From positions 1 to 64,000 of the forward strand of contig NZ_JANQOM010000020.1 in the NCBI RefSeq assembly GCF_028289625.1: a stretch of 64,000 nucleotides of DNA, given 5' to 3'. The number at the start of each line of letters is the position of its first letter. Within the stretch, counting starts at the first letter, position 1. This DNA comes from Winogradskyella sp. Lineage in GTDB: Bacteria > Bacteroidota > Bacteroidia > Flavobacteriales > Flavobacteriaceae. This document shows positions 27,235 to 36,268 of the stretch, one piece after another. The position numbers and the translations under genes were made by a program. The notes beneath the pieces were generated by a model. It was not told the DNA's origin. It searched no databases and saw only the letters and a program-made list of their open reading frames with translations.

Positions 27235-28596
27235 CTAAATAAAATGGGAGATTAACATAACTATAAGTGCTATAGATAAAGGAATCAAATTTCGTCTTAC
27301 AATAGCTATTGTTGATACTTTTGCAATTTCCGCTGTGGCAATAATGACACCTGCAACTGGCGAAACCGTACGACCCATTGAAGCCGAAAGTTGCATTGGT
27401 AAGATAATGTCTACCGTATCTACACCAAGAGATTTTGAGATTTTTGGCACCAATGGACCAAAAGCAAAGAATGATGCGTTGCCGCTTCCCATTAGCATTG
27501 AGGCTAAGAAAATCATTAGGGTCATAACTACTCCAATTCCTATGGCTCCCAAGCCCATATTCTGGGCTAAATCCAGTAAACCTGATATGAATCCGAGACT
27601 TATTAACCCTTTGGCAAAAATATCTGCTGTTATAATTAAAGTAACGACAGATTTAAAAATGTTACCCATACCATTCCAAAATGTACTTAAAGAATTAAGA
27701 ACCTGCTTTATACTTTTTGTTCTAATGAATTCAAAAAGCATTGCGATAAATAGACTAATAAACATAGCCGTTGTGGTATCTAGGGAAATGGGCGTGCTAA
27801 AAAGACTAAAAATCTCTGAAAAAACAATGAGTAAAATAATGGGTAAGACAGGGATTAATGCATAAATTAAGGGTGTCTTGGGTTTTATATCATTTTCATT
27901 ACTCTCAATAGCCTCTAATTGTTCTTTTTTGTCATAGTATCTATTAACAATATAATACACAACCATCATAATAATACTTAGTGGCCAAACCAGAGGGATT
28001 TGATAATTAAGGAAAAATGGGATAGTGCCTATTCCAGAAATTTCTGTAGCACTTGCGGTAATTGCCGAGGCTGGCCCCATACCAAATGCGGTAGTCGCTG
28101 TGATTACCGAAACAGCTGAAAGACGACTAACGCCTAAATTGACCAATATCGGAAACAAGGATGCCATTAGCAAAAGGCTCAGTCCTGCTGCAGAAGGAAT
28201 TGCAGTAAATAACACCTGACCAATAGGGATAACCATTGATGCAGCTATGTAAGGATGTTTTTTAAAGAGTTTTAAAGGTTTCATGGCAACATAAACCAAT
28301 GTGTCTGAAGCACCAATTTTATCAATGTAAGCAACAAATCCGCCAATAGACATAATCATTAAACCAACACCAGCATTGGTTTTACTGAAGGATTCCTTGA
28401 TATATCTAAACAAATTAAAACCAGGAAATCCAGTCGGATTCTTCAAATCTGGCATATTGAAGTTTAAAACCTGTGAGACAATGAGCATGGTTAAACCAGA
28501 AACTAACAATACGGCATGGGGATTGTACTTGTGAAGTAATAATCGTGCTGTTACAATCACAAAAGCTAATGACAATATTGGTCCCAAATAACTCAT
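27235..28596 (-). CDS. DcuC-like C4-dicarboxylate transporter
   Basis: A 453-residue inner-membrane protein with about twelve helices. Residues such as SIGGFVAYIDKIGASD, IPSAAGLSLLLMASLFPIL near 130-150 and LMGSGNASFFAFGPLVP near 365-380 match the DcuC family, which exchanges or exports C4-dicarboxylates and aspartate. Coupling with the isoaspartyl dipeptidase, whose start lies one base after its stop, suggests transport of aspartate, fumarate/succinate or small aspartyl peptides. The direction of transport cannot be read from sequence. Confidence 0.85.
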   Translation of the reverse strand: MSYLGPILSLAFVIVTARLLLHKYNPHAVLLVSGLTMLIVSQVLNFNMPDLKNPTGFPGFNLFRYIKESFSKTNAGVGLMIMSIGGFVAYIDKIGASDTLVYVAMKPLKLFKKHPYIAASMVIPIGQVLFTAIPSAAGLSLLLMASLFPILVNLGVSRLSAVSVITATTAFGMGPASAITASATEISGIGTIPFFLNYQIPLVWPLSIIMMVVYYIVNRYYDKKEQLEAIESNENDIKPKTPLIYALIPVLPIILLIVFSEIFSLFSTPISLDTTTAMFISLFIAMLFEFIRTKSIKQVLNSLSTFWNGMGNIFKSVVTLIITADIFAKGLISLGFISGLLDLAQNMGLGAIGIGVVMTLMIFLASMLMGSGNASFFAFGPLVPKISKSLGVDTVDIILPMQLSASMGRTVSPVAGVIIATAEIAKVSTIAIVRRNLIPLSIALIVMLISHFI

Positions 28597-28612
28597 GTAC
28601 TATAAATATTGG

Positions 28613-29617
28613 CTAAAAATCAGATCCGTCTAATTTGGTGCCTGGGGAAAATAAGGCCCCATTCGCTTCATCTACACTAGCATGTTGAACAAAGTCACCA
28701 GTAAGGTCAGGATTACGCGTGTAAGACTCATTAGGATTGTTCGATAAAGGCTCAATGTCAAATGTTAACACCACATTTCCGGAAGGATCGGCAATGGTCA
28801 TAAAGTCTCCGGCATTACTCATGTTTAATAGCCCTTCTGAAGCAGTTTGAACTAAAGCACCACCAAAATTACCTGTGGGATTCCCACCTCCAAATAAAAC
28901 TAGTACGCTATTTACTGGTAATATGGTTCCACTAGGAAAAGTATGTCTTAGCTGATCTGCATCAGAAACGGTGTAACCACTTAAATCCAATTCTGGTCCA
29001 GAATTAAAAAACTCTATAAATTCATCTTCGTTTGGATCTCTAGTGCCGTCACCATTAGCATCACCAGCTAAACCAGATTCTGGGTCGTAATTAACCTCAT
29101 TAATTAAAAAACCTAAGAAAGGACATCCATTATTTTCAATTTCTCCAGCTTCGTCCGGGCATTCGTCGTTAGCGTCTAGGACACCGTCATTATCAGAGTC
29201 AGAATCGTCGTCTAGGACTTCAATAGTTATTGAGGATACTGTTAAAACCAAAAATTCATTAACATTGCCCAAGCTCAATTCTATTATTTCGGTACCTTCT
29301 ATTTCCATATCTTGAATACCAGTAAAAGTCACACTTCCTGAAGTGTTACCAGCGTTTATGATGATTTCACTAGTGCTGATACTATAATCGGTATTTATTG
29401 TAGCTGCACCAGATAAGTTGATAGGAATACTAACAGAGTTTGGGGATTCTGCATTTAATGTAGCTGTTACTGTTAAAGAACCATTGTTTTCGCTCAAGCT
29501 TGTGCCATCGGACGATAGAGATAGTGCAGGTTTAATATCGTCAGTTGTGCAAGACCCTATTATAAGACCAATACAAAGAAGTCCGAAAAGTGTCTTTAAT
29601 TTAGTTGTTGAATTCAT
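28613..29617 (-). CDS. Surface lipoprotein: Calx-beta, TSP3 repeat and lamin-tail domains
   Basis: A 334-residue lipoprotein with lipobox Cys23 (IIGSC followed by acidic residues, as often seen for surface-exposed Bacteroidota lipoproteins). Domains in order: Calx-beta (about 28-135), a calcium-binding thrombospondin type 3 repeat (about 138-165, DSDNDGVLDANDECPDEAG) and a lamin-tail domain (about 168-280, FLINEVNYDPESG then DEFIEFFNSG and LDLSGYTVSD). It starts the gene run leading to the DcuC-like transporter 16 bases downstream. The role is probably adhesion or substrate capture. Confidence 0.83.
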   Translation of the reverse strand: MNSTTKLKTLFGLLCIGLIIGSCTTDDIKPALSLSSDGTSLSENNGSLTVTATLNAESPNSVSIPINLSGAATINTDYSISTSEIIINAGNTSGSVTFTGIQDMEIEGTEIIELSLGNVNEFLVLTVSSITIEVLDDDSDSDNDGVLDANDECPDEAGEIENNGCPFLGFLINEVNYDPESGLAGDANGDGTRDPNEDEFIEFFNSGPELDLSGYTVSDADQLRHTFPSGTILPVNSVLVLFGGGNPTGNFGGALVQTASEGLLNMSNAGDFMTIADPSGNVVLTFDIEPLSNNPNESYTRNPDLTGDFVQHASVDEANGALFSPGTKLDGSDF

Positions 29618-29715
29618 AGGTTGAGAATTAGATGACCTATTTCAAAAATAGAATTTTAAATGTGGCTATACGGATACCAGTTTGTTTAAATACTAAATAC
29701 CAATTAAAAAAAAGA

Positions 29716-29744
29716 TAAAAAAAAGCGCCCTTTAAAAGGACGCT
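29716..29744 (-). terminator. Terminator of the T9SS lamin-tail gene
   Basis: AGCGTCCTTT and AAAGGGCGCT (minus strand, one U:G wobble) form a 10-bp stem with a one-base centre, followed by eight T residues. It ends 22 bases after the stop at 29766 and separates this gene from the 28613 lipoprotein unit. Confidence 0.85.
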
Positions 29745-29765
29745 CTTTAATCTGTAATGACTCAA

Positions 29766-31421
29766 TTATTCAATTATCAATTTTGTTGTTGATGTACGAT
29801 CAGCAATTGTAACTTTCAATAAATATATACCTGTTCTCAAGTTTGAAACATCAAGGGTATTAGACGTTATAGCCGTCGATATAACATTTCTTCCCATAAT
29901 ATCAAATAACTGAATAGATTTAACACCTTCAATAGCAGATGTAATATTAATTACCCCAGAATTAACAGGATTTGGATAAATTGATAATTCGTCTCTTGTC
30001 AATTCTGTATTAGATAGTGAGGCCACAAATGGATAAACGCAGCTGCTATCAAAAATTGTATTACTTCCATCGGTACAATTAACACTACCATATATCCAAC
30101 CCATTGGCCAAGTAGATCCAGGTGTATTTTTATATGCCCATGAATCTAAGTACTCCCAAGACTCACCAGTTCCATCAACATTTGGATCACCCATTTCTTC
30201 AACCAAGCTACCATTTTTAAATAGACCTATAGTATCATCTCCATTTTGTGTAACACTACTAGTCGCTAAGATTTGGTAATCGAATAAATTGTAGCCTGCT
30301 GTGGTAAAATAGTTTTCCATAGCAGTCAAATCTCTTGCTAATAAAATGTGTTCACCGGTTGAAACTGATATACTTGGAAAGTCGAAACTAGCACCATAGG
30401 TACCTCCGCCATTACTTACAACTGCGATACTGTATTCGCTCAAATCGGCAATGTTTGCTGTCGCCACAACATGTACAGCTTTTCCTGCAGATCCACCTTC
30501 AGGTACAGTAAAATCAATTACACCTTGTAATTCTAAATCAACGCTACCCGTAGGAATACAAACAGGAGTCGTAATATCTCTTGTCAATGTACATAAGCCA
30601 CCATCTGCTGTATTATCAACAGTAATTGTAATATCAGTGCCCTCAGTAACGCCAGATATGGTTATTGTACCATCTGCAACTGCAGTAGGGTCATCACCAC
30701 CTATGGTGAACCCGGTTGGACTAGTCGAAACTACAAACATTTCCCCTGTAGCTGCGCCTGTGTAAGCTAAAGTCACAGTATAAGTATCATCAGTTGCTCC
30801 TGGGTTGATAGTATCACAAGTTGCATTACTTGCGCCTAGATTAGCCTCACATGTTGCAGTACAAGTGTCATTTTGTGCTCCTGGCGTACCCAAGTCGCCA
30901 CCACCAAAAGAAGAGGAAGAAAAACACCAATTTGAACCGTCATTATTGTCGGCTGTTGCAATAGTGAGTGTAGGGTCTAAAATAAGGCTGGTACCAGGGC
31001 CTTCATCTGGGAATCCATTTCCTGAACCATAATTTACTCTGTCAATTTCAACATCAGTTGGTGAGACCAAAACAATTTCATCATCACCATTTCCTAATGT
31101 AAAGACTCCGTCCCCATAACTGAAGTCTAGACTTACACCTCCATTGGAAGGGTCATTTGGTCCTCTACCTAATACAAAGTAACTATTAGCAGGTACAAGT
31201 AAGGTCGCAGAGAAAGTGTAAGAATCAGATCCGTCATCTCGTATAGTCCAGCCGTCCAAATCAATGGCACTTCCGGTAGTATTGTAAATTTCAAACCATT
31301 CGCCAACAGTATCGCTGACTGCATCAGAGTCATTCAAATACTCTGTGATTACTAAGTCGCCCGGGTTTTGACTAAAACCTATAAACGAGCTCAATAAAAA
31401 TAAAATGTAAAGTTTTTTCAT
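29766..31421 (-). CDS. T9SS-secreted lamin-tail domain protein
   Basis: A 551-residue secreted protein. Signal peptide 1-18 (ending IGFSQ), lamin-tail domain about 20-135 (GDLVITEYLNDSDAVSD, EWFEIYNTTGSAIDLDGWTI), an Ig-like or proline-poor beta region about 190-290, a further beta region, and a type A T9SS sorting domain at about 480-551 (LSIYPNPVNSG then GIYLLKVTI). No catalytic motif is visible. It is monocistronic, with a terminator. The shared lamin-tail domain with the neighbouring lipoprotein suggests that both act at the cell surface on the same material. Confidence 0.85.
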   Translation of the reverse strand: MKKLYILFLLSSFIGFSQNPGDLVITEYLNDSDAVSDTVGEWFEIYNTTGSAIDLDGWTIRDDGSDSYTFSATLLVPANSYFVLGRGPNDPSNGGVSLDFSYGDGVFTLGNGDDEIVLVSPTDVEIDRVNYGSGNGFPDEGPGTSLILDPTLTIATADNNDGSNWCFSSSSFGGGDLGTPGAQNDTCTATCEANLGASNATCDTINPGATDDTYTVTLAYTGAATGEMFVVSTSPTGFTIGGDDPTAVADGTITISGVTEGTDITITVDNTADGGLCTLTRDITTPVCIPTGSVDLELQGVIDFTVPEGGSAGKAVHVVATANIADLSEYSIAVVSNGGGTYGASFDFPSISVSTGEHILLARDLTAMENYFTTAGYNLFDYQILATSSVTQNGDDTIGLFKNGSLVEEMGDPNVDGTGESWEYLDSWAYKNTPGSTWPMGWIYGSVNCTDGSNTIFDSSCVYPFVASLSNTELTRDELSIYPNPVNSGVINITSAIEGVKSIQLFDIMGRNVISTAITSNTLDVSNLRTGIYLLKVTIADRTSTTKLIIE

Positions 31422-31532
31422 AAGATCGAATTATTAATTAATATATCAAAGTTAGTTTTTATAATGAATCGAAGGTCATACCAATATTAAATTATTATTA
31501 AGTCCGATTAAATAAAATAGCAACTAAAGATA

Positions 31533-33029
31533 CTATAACTTTCCTTTCATACTTTGAATTTTTTGTATCAATTTTCTGGGCCTCACTGCTGCATAGCCAA
31601 ACACTAACCCATAAGTCTTAGGTGCGTTGATGTAACATTTACTTAATGAGTGCGCCGTAATTCCTCTTTCTTCAAGTCTTTTGATTGTCTTTGATTCTTC
31701 TAATCTTGTCGAAAAGTCCTCATTAAATTTTGCAATGACATGAAAACTTGTACCATTATGGTCTTCTAGTCTCATTTTTGTACTGACTTTTTCAAATTCC
31801 GATTTAAAGATTTCATAGCGTTCTTTGGCTACATCAATAGATGATTTTATGTGTTGGTATAAATAATTTTTTTCAATAAATTGATTCATAACCACTTGTA
31901 TTGAGGGTGGGACAAACCTATGTGAATGTTCCTGAAGTGCCTTTATAGTTTTTACCAGATATCTAGGTACAATCATATAGCCAAGTCGAATTGAAGGATG
32001 AAGAAGCCTGTTAAATGTTCCCATATAAATGGTCCGATCTTCCTTATCCAAACTAAAAATACTAGGTAAAGACATCTGGTTATTGGCTATTTCATTCTCA
32101 TAATCATTTTCAATAATGACTGCTTTTTTATTAGAGGCCCATACCAAAAGCTCTAGACGTCGCTCTAAACTCATTTTGATGCCTAATGGATATTGATTCG
32201 AAGGAGTAACATGAATAACCTTTGGCGTTGACCGATTCAATTTTAAATTGCTAATAGCAATACCCTCACTATCCATAGAACACGTCTTTATTTTGGCTTG
32301 TGAGCTTTTGAAAACCGAATGTACATTAGGGAAAACAGGGTTTTCTAATACCACTGTGTCTCCCTTATTAATTAATGCCGTAGCTACTAGGTATAGGGAT
32401 TGTAATGAACCAGAAACAATGACGATTTGTTGATGGCTGCATTTTATATTTCGACTTACATTTAGATAGTTGACGACACTTTTTTTAAGCTCTTCTAACC
32501 CTGTAGCGGAGGAATAAGATAAGTTTGAGGATTTAATATAACGCCAATAATTATTGAGAAGGTTTTTCCATCGATTAACAGGAAAGACATCTAAAGGTGG
32601 CAAACCAGGTCTAAATGCAAGATGATGATCGTTTATTTTGTTGACAAGTGAGATGTTTTCAGTAAATGCCAATCCTTTTTCGGAAATTTGCGGGTAACTG
32701 CCTAAATCCTTGATAACAGGCAATAATGCATCGCTGTTGTCTGAAGAAGGACTGAAATTGACCTTGAAACCAGACCCAATTTTGGAGTCTATTAGTTTTT
32801 CAAGTTGCAATAATTCATAAGCCTTATTAACTGTTGTCCTTGAAATATTAAGGTTTGCAGAAAGTACTCTTGTAGAGGGTAAAAGCCAATTAAAGGGCAG
32901 TTCACCAGAAATAATTAAGCGTTTAATTGACTTGTATAGTGTTACATATTTTGTTGTCTTCGATTTATGGTCCGAAGCACGGAATGATTCTTCTATTTTT
33001 TTTAGAGAAAACCGATAATTGGTATTCAT
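31533..33029 (-). CDS. MocR-type GntR regulator with aminotransferase-like domain lacking the PLP lysine
   Basis: A 498-residue fusion regulator. Residues about 25-90 form a GntR winged helix (LPSTRVLSANLNISRTTVNKAYELL). Residues 110-490 form a class I aminotransferase-like domain. N278 (TPSNQYPLG) and D309 (IENDYENE) are in the expected cofactor positions, but the loop that normally reads GTFSK, with the Schiff-base lysine, reads GTFNR (R341). The protein therefore probably cannot form the usual internal aldimine. It is divergent from the lipoprotein hydrolase gene across a 74-base gap containing GTAAT/ATTAC repeats, and likely controls this region. Confidence 0.88.
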   Translation of the reverse strand: MNTNYRFSLKKIEESFRASDHKSKTTKYVTLYKSIKRLIISGELPFNWLLPSTRVLSANLNISRTTVNKAYELLQLEKLIDSKIGSGFKVNFSPSSDNSDALLPVIKDLGSYPQISEKGLAFTENISLVNKINDHHLAFRPGLPPLDVFPVNRWKNLLNNYWRYIKSSNLSYSSATGLEELKKSVVNYLNVSRNIKCSHQQIVIVSGSLQSLYLVATALINKGDTVVLENPVFPNVHSVFKSSQAKIKTCSMDSEGIAISNLKLNRSTPKVIHVTPSNQYPLGIKMSLERRLELLVWASNKKAVIIENDYENEIANNQMSLPSIFSLDKEDRTIYMGTFNRLLHPSIRLGYMIVPRYLVKTIKALQEHSHRFVPPSIQVVMNQFIEKNYLYQHIKSSIDVAKERYEIFKSEFEKVSTKMRLEDHNGTSFHVIAKFNEDFSTRLEESKTIKRLEERGITAHSLSKCYINAPKTYGLVFGYAAVRPRKLIQKIQSMKGKL

Positions 33030-33071
33030 TAATTTTAAATATTGGACTTATAAATATATAAAAAACTAATC

Positions 33072-33092
33072 GTAATTTACATTACCAGTAAT
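33072..33092. promoter_or_regulatory. Candidate operator for the MocR-type regulator
   Basis: GTAAT (33072), ATTAC (33081) and GTAAT (33088) give two overlapping inverted repeats, spaced four and two bases, within the 74-base divergent promoter region between the regulator and the hydrolase gene. Repeats of this kind are typical targets of GntR-family dimers. Confidence 0.4.
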
Positions 33093-33103
33093 AATTCAGT
33101 ATT

Positions 33104-34027
33104 GTGATCAAAAAAAGTATTGTTTCATTTTTTGCTATTTTATGCCTTAACTGTTCAAATAATTCTTCGATTGATGGCAGCGAACCTATTGCCCTAGACA
33201 GTAACACGAGGGGTTCTGGATTTTTTGAATATGCCTATGAGTTTGGATTACTGTCAAGTAGTCCAATGAATGTTTATTATCATATTCCACCAAATTCCAA
33301 TTCCTCAACACCTATTCTCATAGTTTTTCATGGGGCTGGGCGCAATGCTAATGAGTATAGAAATTCATTTATAAATAAGGCCAATTTACATTCCTTTATT
33401 GTTCTTGTGCCAGAATTTTCCGCAAGCACTTTTCCTGGAGGAGACGGCTACAATTTAGGTAATGTCTATGTTGATGGTGATAATCCTACATTATCAAGTT
33501 TAAACCCAGAAGAGGAATGGGCTTTTTCTGTTATAGAGCCATTATTCGATTTTTTTAGAAATAGTGTCGGAAATTTAAACCCATCTTACGATGTTTTTGG
33601 ACACTCTGCTGGTGGACAGTTTGCACATCGTTTTGTAATGTTTAAGCCTAACGCAAATTTTGATAGGGTAGTGGCCTCTGGTTCGGGGTGGTACACAATG
33701 CCAGACTTGGCAATTAATTTTCCTTATGGTTTTCAGAATTCACTATTGACAACTATGGATTTTATTCGTTTATACAATATTGAATTGACAGTTCTAATTG
33801 GAGAATTTGATGATAATCCGAATGCCTCAGGTTTAAGACGTAATGAATTTGCGGATGCACAAGGAATAACCAGATATGAAAGGGCGCAAAGCTTTTTTGA
33901 TAAGGCTTCTTCAAGTGCACAGGGATTAGATTTGAATTTTAATTGGAACTTGGAAGTAAACGATGATGCTGGTCATGATTTCACATTGGCTATTTCGAAA
34001 GTGTCTGATTTGTTATTTAATCAATAA
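33104..34027 (+). CDS. Lipoprotein PHB-depolymerase-like alpha/beta hydrolase
   Basis: A 307-residue protein with a GTG start at 33104 and lipobox Cys17 (AILCLNC). The hydrolase fold covers about 45-305: HGAGRNANEY near 76, nucleophile elbow GHSAGG at 166-171 (Ser168), D236/D237 (GEFDD) and H291 (AGHDF). It is a paralogue of the T9SS-secreted hydrolase at 20712 but lacks the sorting domain and is instead lipid-anchored. It lies three bases before the DASS transporter gene and divergent from the MocR-type regulator, suggesting a regulated pair. Confidence 0.83.
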   Translation: MIKKSIVSFFAILCLNCSNNSSIDGSEPIALDSNTRGSGFFEYAYEFGLLSSSPMNVYYHIPPNSNSSTPILIVFHGAGRNANEYRNSFINKANLHSFIVLVPEFSASTFPGGDGYNLGNVYVDGDNPTLSSLNPEEEWAFSVIEPLFDFFRNSVGNLNPSYDVFGHSAGGQFAHRFVMFKPNANFDRVVASGSGWYTMPDLAINFPYGFQNSLLTTMDFIRLYNIELTVLIGEFDDNPNASGLRRNEFADAQGITRYERAQSFFDKASSSAQGLDLNFNWNLEVNDDAGHDFTLAISKVSDLLFNQ

Positions 34028-34030
34028 TAC

Positions 34031-35473
34031 ATGAGATTATCTAAGCAGTCGATTGGCCTTGTGTTAGGGCCGCTTCTATTCACGTTAATGAGGTGTTTCT
34101 TTTACCCAGAAGGACTTTCTGATGAAGCTAATGCTATTTTGGCTTCGGCGATTTGGGTAGCAATATGGTGGATTACCGAAGCTTTACCAATCGCTGTTAC
34201 CGCCCTTTTGCCTATTGTATTATTTCCTTTATCTGGCGGTCAGGATTTATCCAGTACAACAGCCTCCTATGGGCATAAATATATCTTTTTATTTATCGGT
34301 GGATTCTTATTGGCCATTGCCATAGAAAAATGGAATTTACACAAGCGTATTGCTTTAACTATAATCAAATGGGTTGGTACTAATTTGGTACACATAATTC
34401 TTGGCTTTATGGTGGCAACGGCATTTTTATCGATGTGGATTTCTAATACCGCAACTGCCGTAATGATTTTACCAGTTGGCATGGCCATTGTAGCTCAACT
34501 TAGAGATGATCCAAGAACTGTAGAAAACGAAAACCTAATTTTTGGGAAGGCTCTAATGTTAGCTATAGCCTATAGTGCCTCTATTGGTGGAATGGCTACC
34601 TTAATCGGCACGCCACCTAATTTGGTTCTAGCTGGTGTTGTTTATGAAAGCTACAATATTGAAATTACCTTTTCGCAATGGTTTTCCTTTGGATTTCCCA
34701 TTTGTTTATTATTTCTAGTATTATGTTGGCTGTACCTTACTCGAATAGCTTTTTCATTTAAGCAAAAAGAGTTTGTTGGTGGTAAGAAAGAGATAAATAA
34801 ACAGCTAAAAGATTTAGGTAAGATAACTTATGAAGAGAAGCTGATAGGGATTGTATTTCTTTTTACTGCTTTAGCTTGGATAACAAGATCTTTCTTTTTA
34901 AAGCAAATTATTCCAGCCATTGATGATACGATTATTGCAATTACTTTCTCCACTTTTCTTTTCATTTTCCCATCAAAAAACAAAAAGGTGCGTCTTTTAA
35001 ATTGGGCAGATACTACTAAATTACCTTGGGGGATTCTGTTACTTTTTGGTGGCGGTATGGCACTAGCAGGTGGTTTTGATTCTAGTGGATTAGCTAATTG
35101 GTTAGGAAACCAGATGACAGGATTAGATACAATCCCATTACTAGTATTACTTTTCATATTAATTGCTTCAGTCAATTTTTTAACAGAGATAACATCAAAT
35201 CTGGCAACAACCGCTATGTTATTACCCGTTTTGGTATCCTTGGCAACTGCTATTGATGTACATCCCTATTTTCTATTAGTAGGGGCCACAGTTGCGGCGT
35301 CATGTGCTTTTATGTTACCCGTGGCTACACCTCCAAATGCTGTTGTTTTTGGTTCGGGCTATCTTAAGATTGCAGATATGGTTAAAAAAGGATTTTGGCT
35401 AAACCTAATTTCGATTTGTATTCTCACATTTATAGTTTACTATATACTTCCATTAATTTGGGAATTAAACTAA
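34031..35473 (+). CDS. DASS/SLC13 family anion symporter
   Basis: A 480-residue inner-membrane transporter with about twelve helices. WITEALPIAVTALLPIVLFP near residue 45, the SNTATAVMILP motif near 136 and the second hairpin motif TSNLATTAMLLPV near 390 identify the sodium-coupled dicarboxylate/sulfate family. The first motif has the typical S-N-T; the second reads S-N-L. Likely substrates are C4-dicarboxylates. It follows the lipoprotein hydrolase gene by three bases, which links extracellular hydrolysis to uptake. Confidence 0.9.
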   Translation: MRLSKQSIGLVLGPLLFTLMRCFFYPEGLSDEANAILASAIWVAIWWITEALPIAVTALLPIVLFPLSGGQDLSSTTASYGHKYIFLFIGGFLLAIAIEKWNLHKRIALTIIKWVGTNLVHIILGFMVATAFLSMWISNTATAVMILPVGMAIVAQLRDDPRTVENENLIFGKALMLAIAYSASIGGMATLIGTPPNLVLAGVVYESYNIEITFSQWFSFGFPICLLFLVLCWLYLTRIAFSFKQKEFVGGKKEINKQLKDLGKITYEEKLIGIVFLFTALAWITRSFFLKQIIPAIDDTIIAITFSTFLFIFPSKNKKVRLLNWADTTKLPWGILLLFGGGMALAGGFDSSGLANWLGNQMTGLDTIPLLVLLFILIASVNFLTEITSNLATTAMLLPVLVSLATAIDVHPYFLLVGATVAASCAFMLPVATPPNAVVFGSGYLKIADMVKKGFWLNLISICILTFIVYYILPLIWELN

Positions 35474-35584
35474 TTTTTCTTCTACAAGGAGCACCAATGT
35501 TAGAGAATTGTTATCAATTTTAGTAAAACACTAACATAAAAAAGATATATTTTATATTTACGCTAGCTTAAAATTATCTTAACA

Positions 35585-36268
35585 GTGAAAAAAAAGGATA
35601 TTAAGATACTTCTGGTTGATGATGAGCCAGATATCTTAGAAATTGTAGGTTATAATCTATCGTCTGAAGGATATCAAGTTATAACTGGCGAAAATGGTGC
35701 CGAAGCCATTGAAAAAGCAAAAAAACACAAACCTCATTTAATAATTCTCGATGTTATGATGCCAGAGATGGATGGTATCGAAGCTTGTGAGCGCATACGT
35801 CAGGATTCTAAGCTCAACAATACAATCATTACGTTTTTAACGGCTAGAGGAGAAGACTATTCCCAAGTGGCTGGCTTTGAGGCAGGCGCTGATGATTACA
35901 TCACCAAACCTATAAAACCAAAGGTTCTTGTGAGTAAAGTTAAGGCACTATTGAGAAGACTCAAAGAGACAGAGAACACTAACGAATCTATAAAAATAGG
36001 AGACCTTATAATAAATAGAGAAGAATATAAGATTACTAAAAAAGGTGAAGAAATTATCTTACCTAGAAAAGAGTTCGAATTACTATCTTTGCTAGCAACA
36101 AAGCCTGGTAAAGTTTTTAAGCGCGAAGAAATTTTGGATAAAGTTTGGGGTAATGAAGTGGTTGTAGGCGGTAGAACCATAGACGTGCATATTAGAAAAC
36201 TTCGCGAAAAGATTGGAGATAAATCCTTTAAAACTGTCAAAGGCGTTGGTTACAAGTTTGTTGACTAA
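35585..36268 (+). CDS. PhoB/OmpR-type response regulator
   Basis: A 227-residue protein with a GTG start. The receiver domain (about 5-120) carries acidic residues D12-D13, phosphoacceptor D56 (IILDVMMPEMDG) and the conserved Lys in DYITKPIK. The C-terminal winged helix (about 130-227) contains LLATKPGKVFKREEIL and GRTIDVHIRKLREKIG, as in PhoB. It is coupled to the kinase gene by a one-base overlap (TAATG). In Bacteroidota such pairs often control phosphate starvation or cell-envelope genes; the target is unknown here. Confidence 0.94.
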   Translation: MKKKDIKILLVDDEPDILEIVGYNLSSEGYQVITGENGAEAIEKAKKHKPHLIILDVMMPEMDGIEACERIRQDSKLNNTIITFLTARGEDYSQVAGFEAGADDYITKPIKPKVLVSKVKALLRRLKETENTNESIKIGDLIINREEYKITKKGEEIILPRKEFELLSLLATKPGKVFKREEILDKVWGNEVVVGGRTIDVHIRKLREKIGDKSFKTVKGVGYKFVD

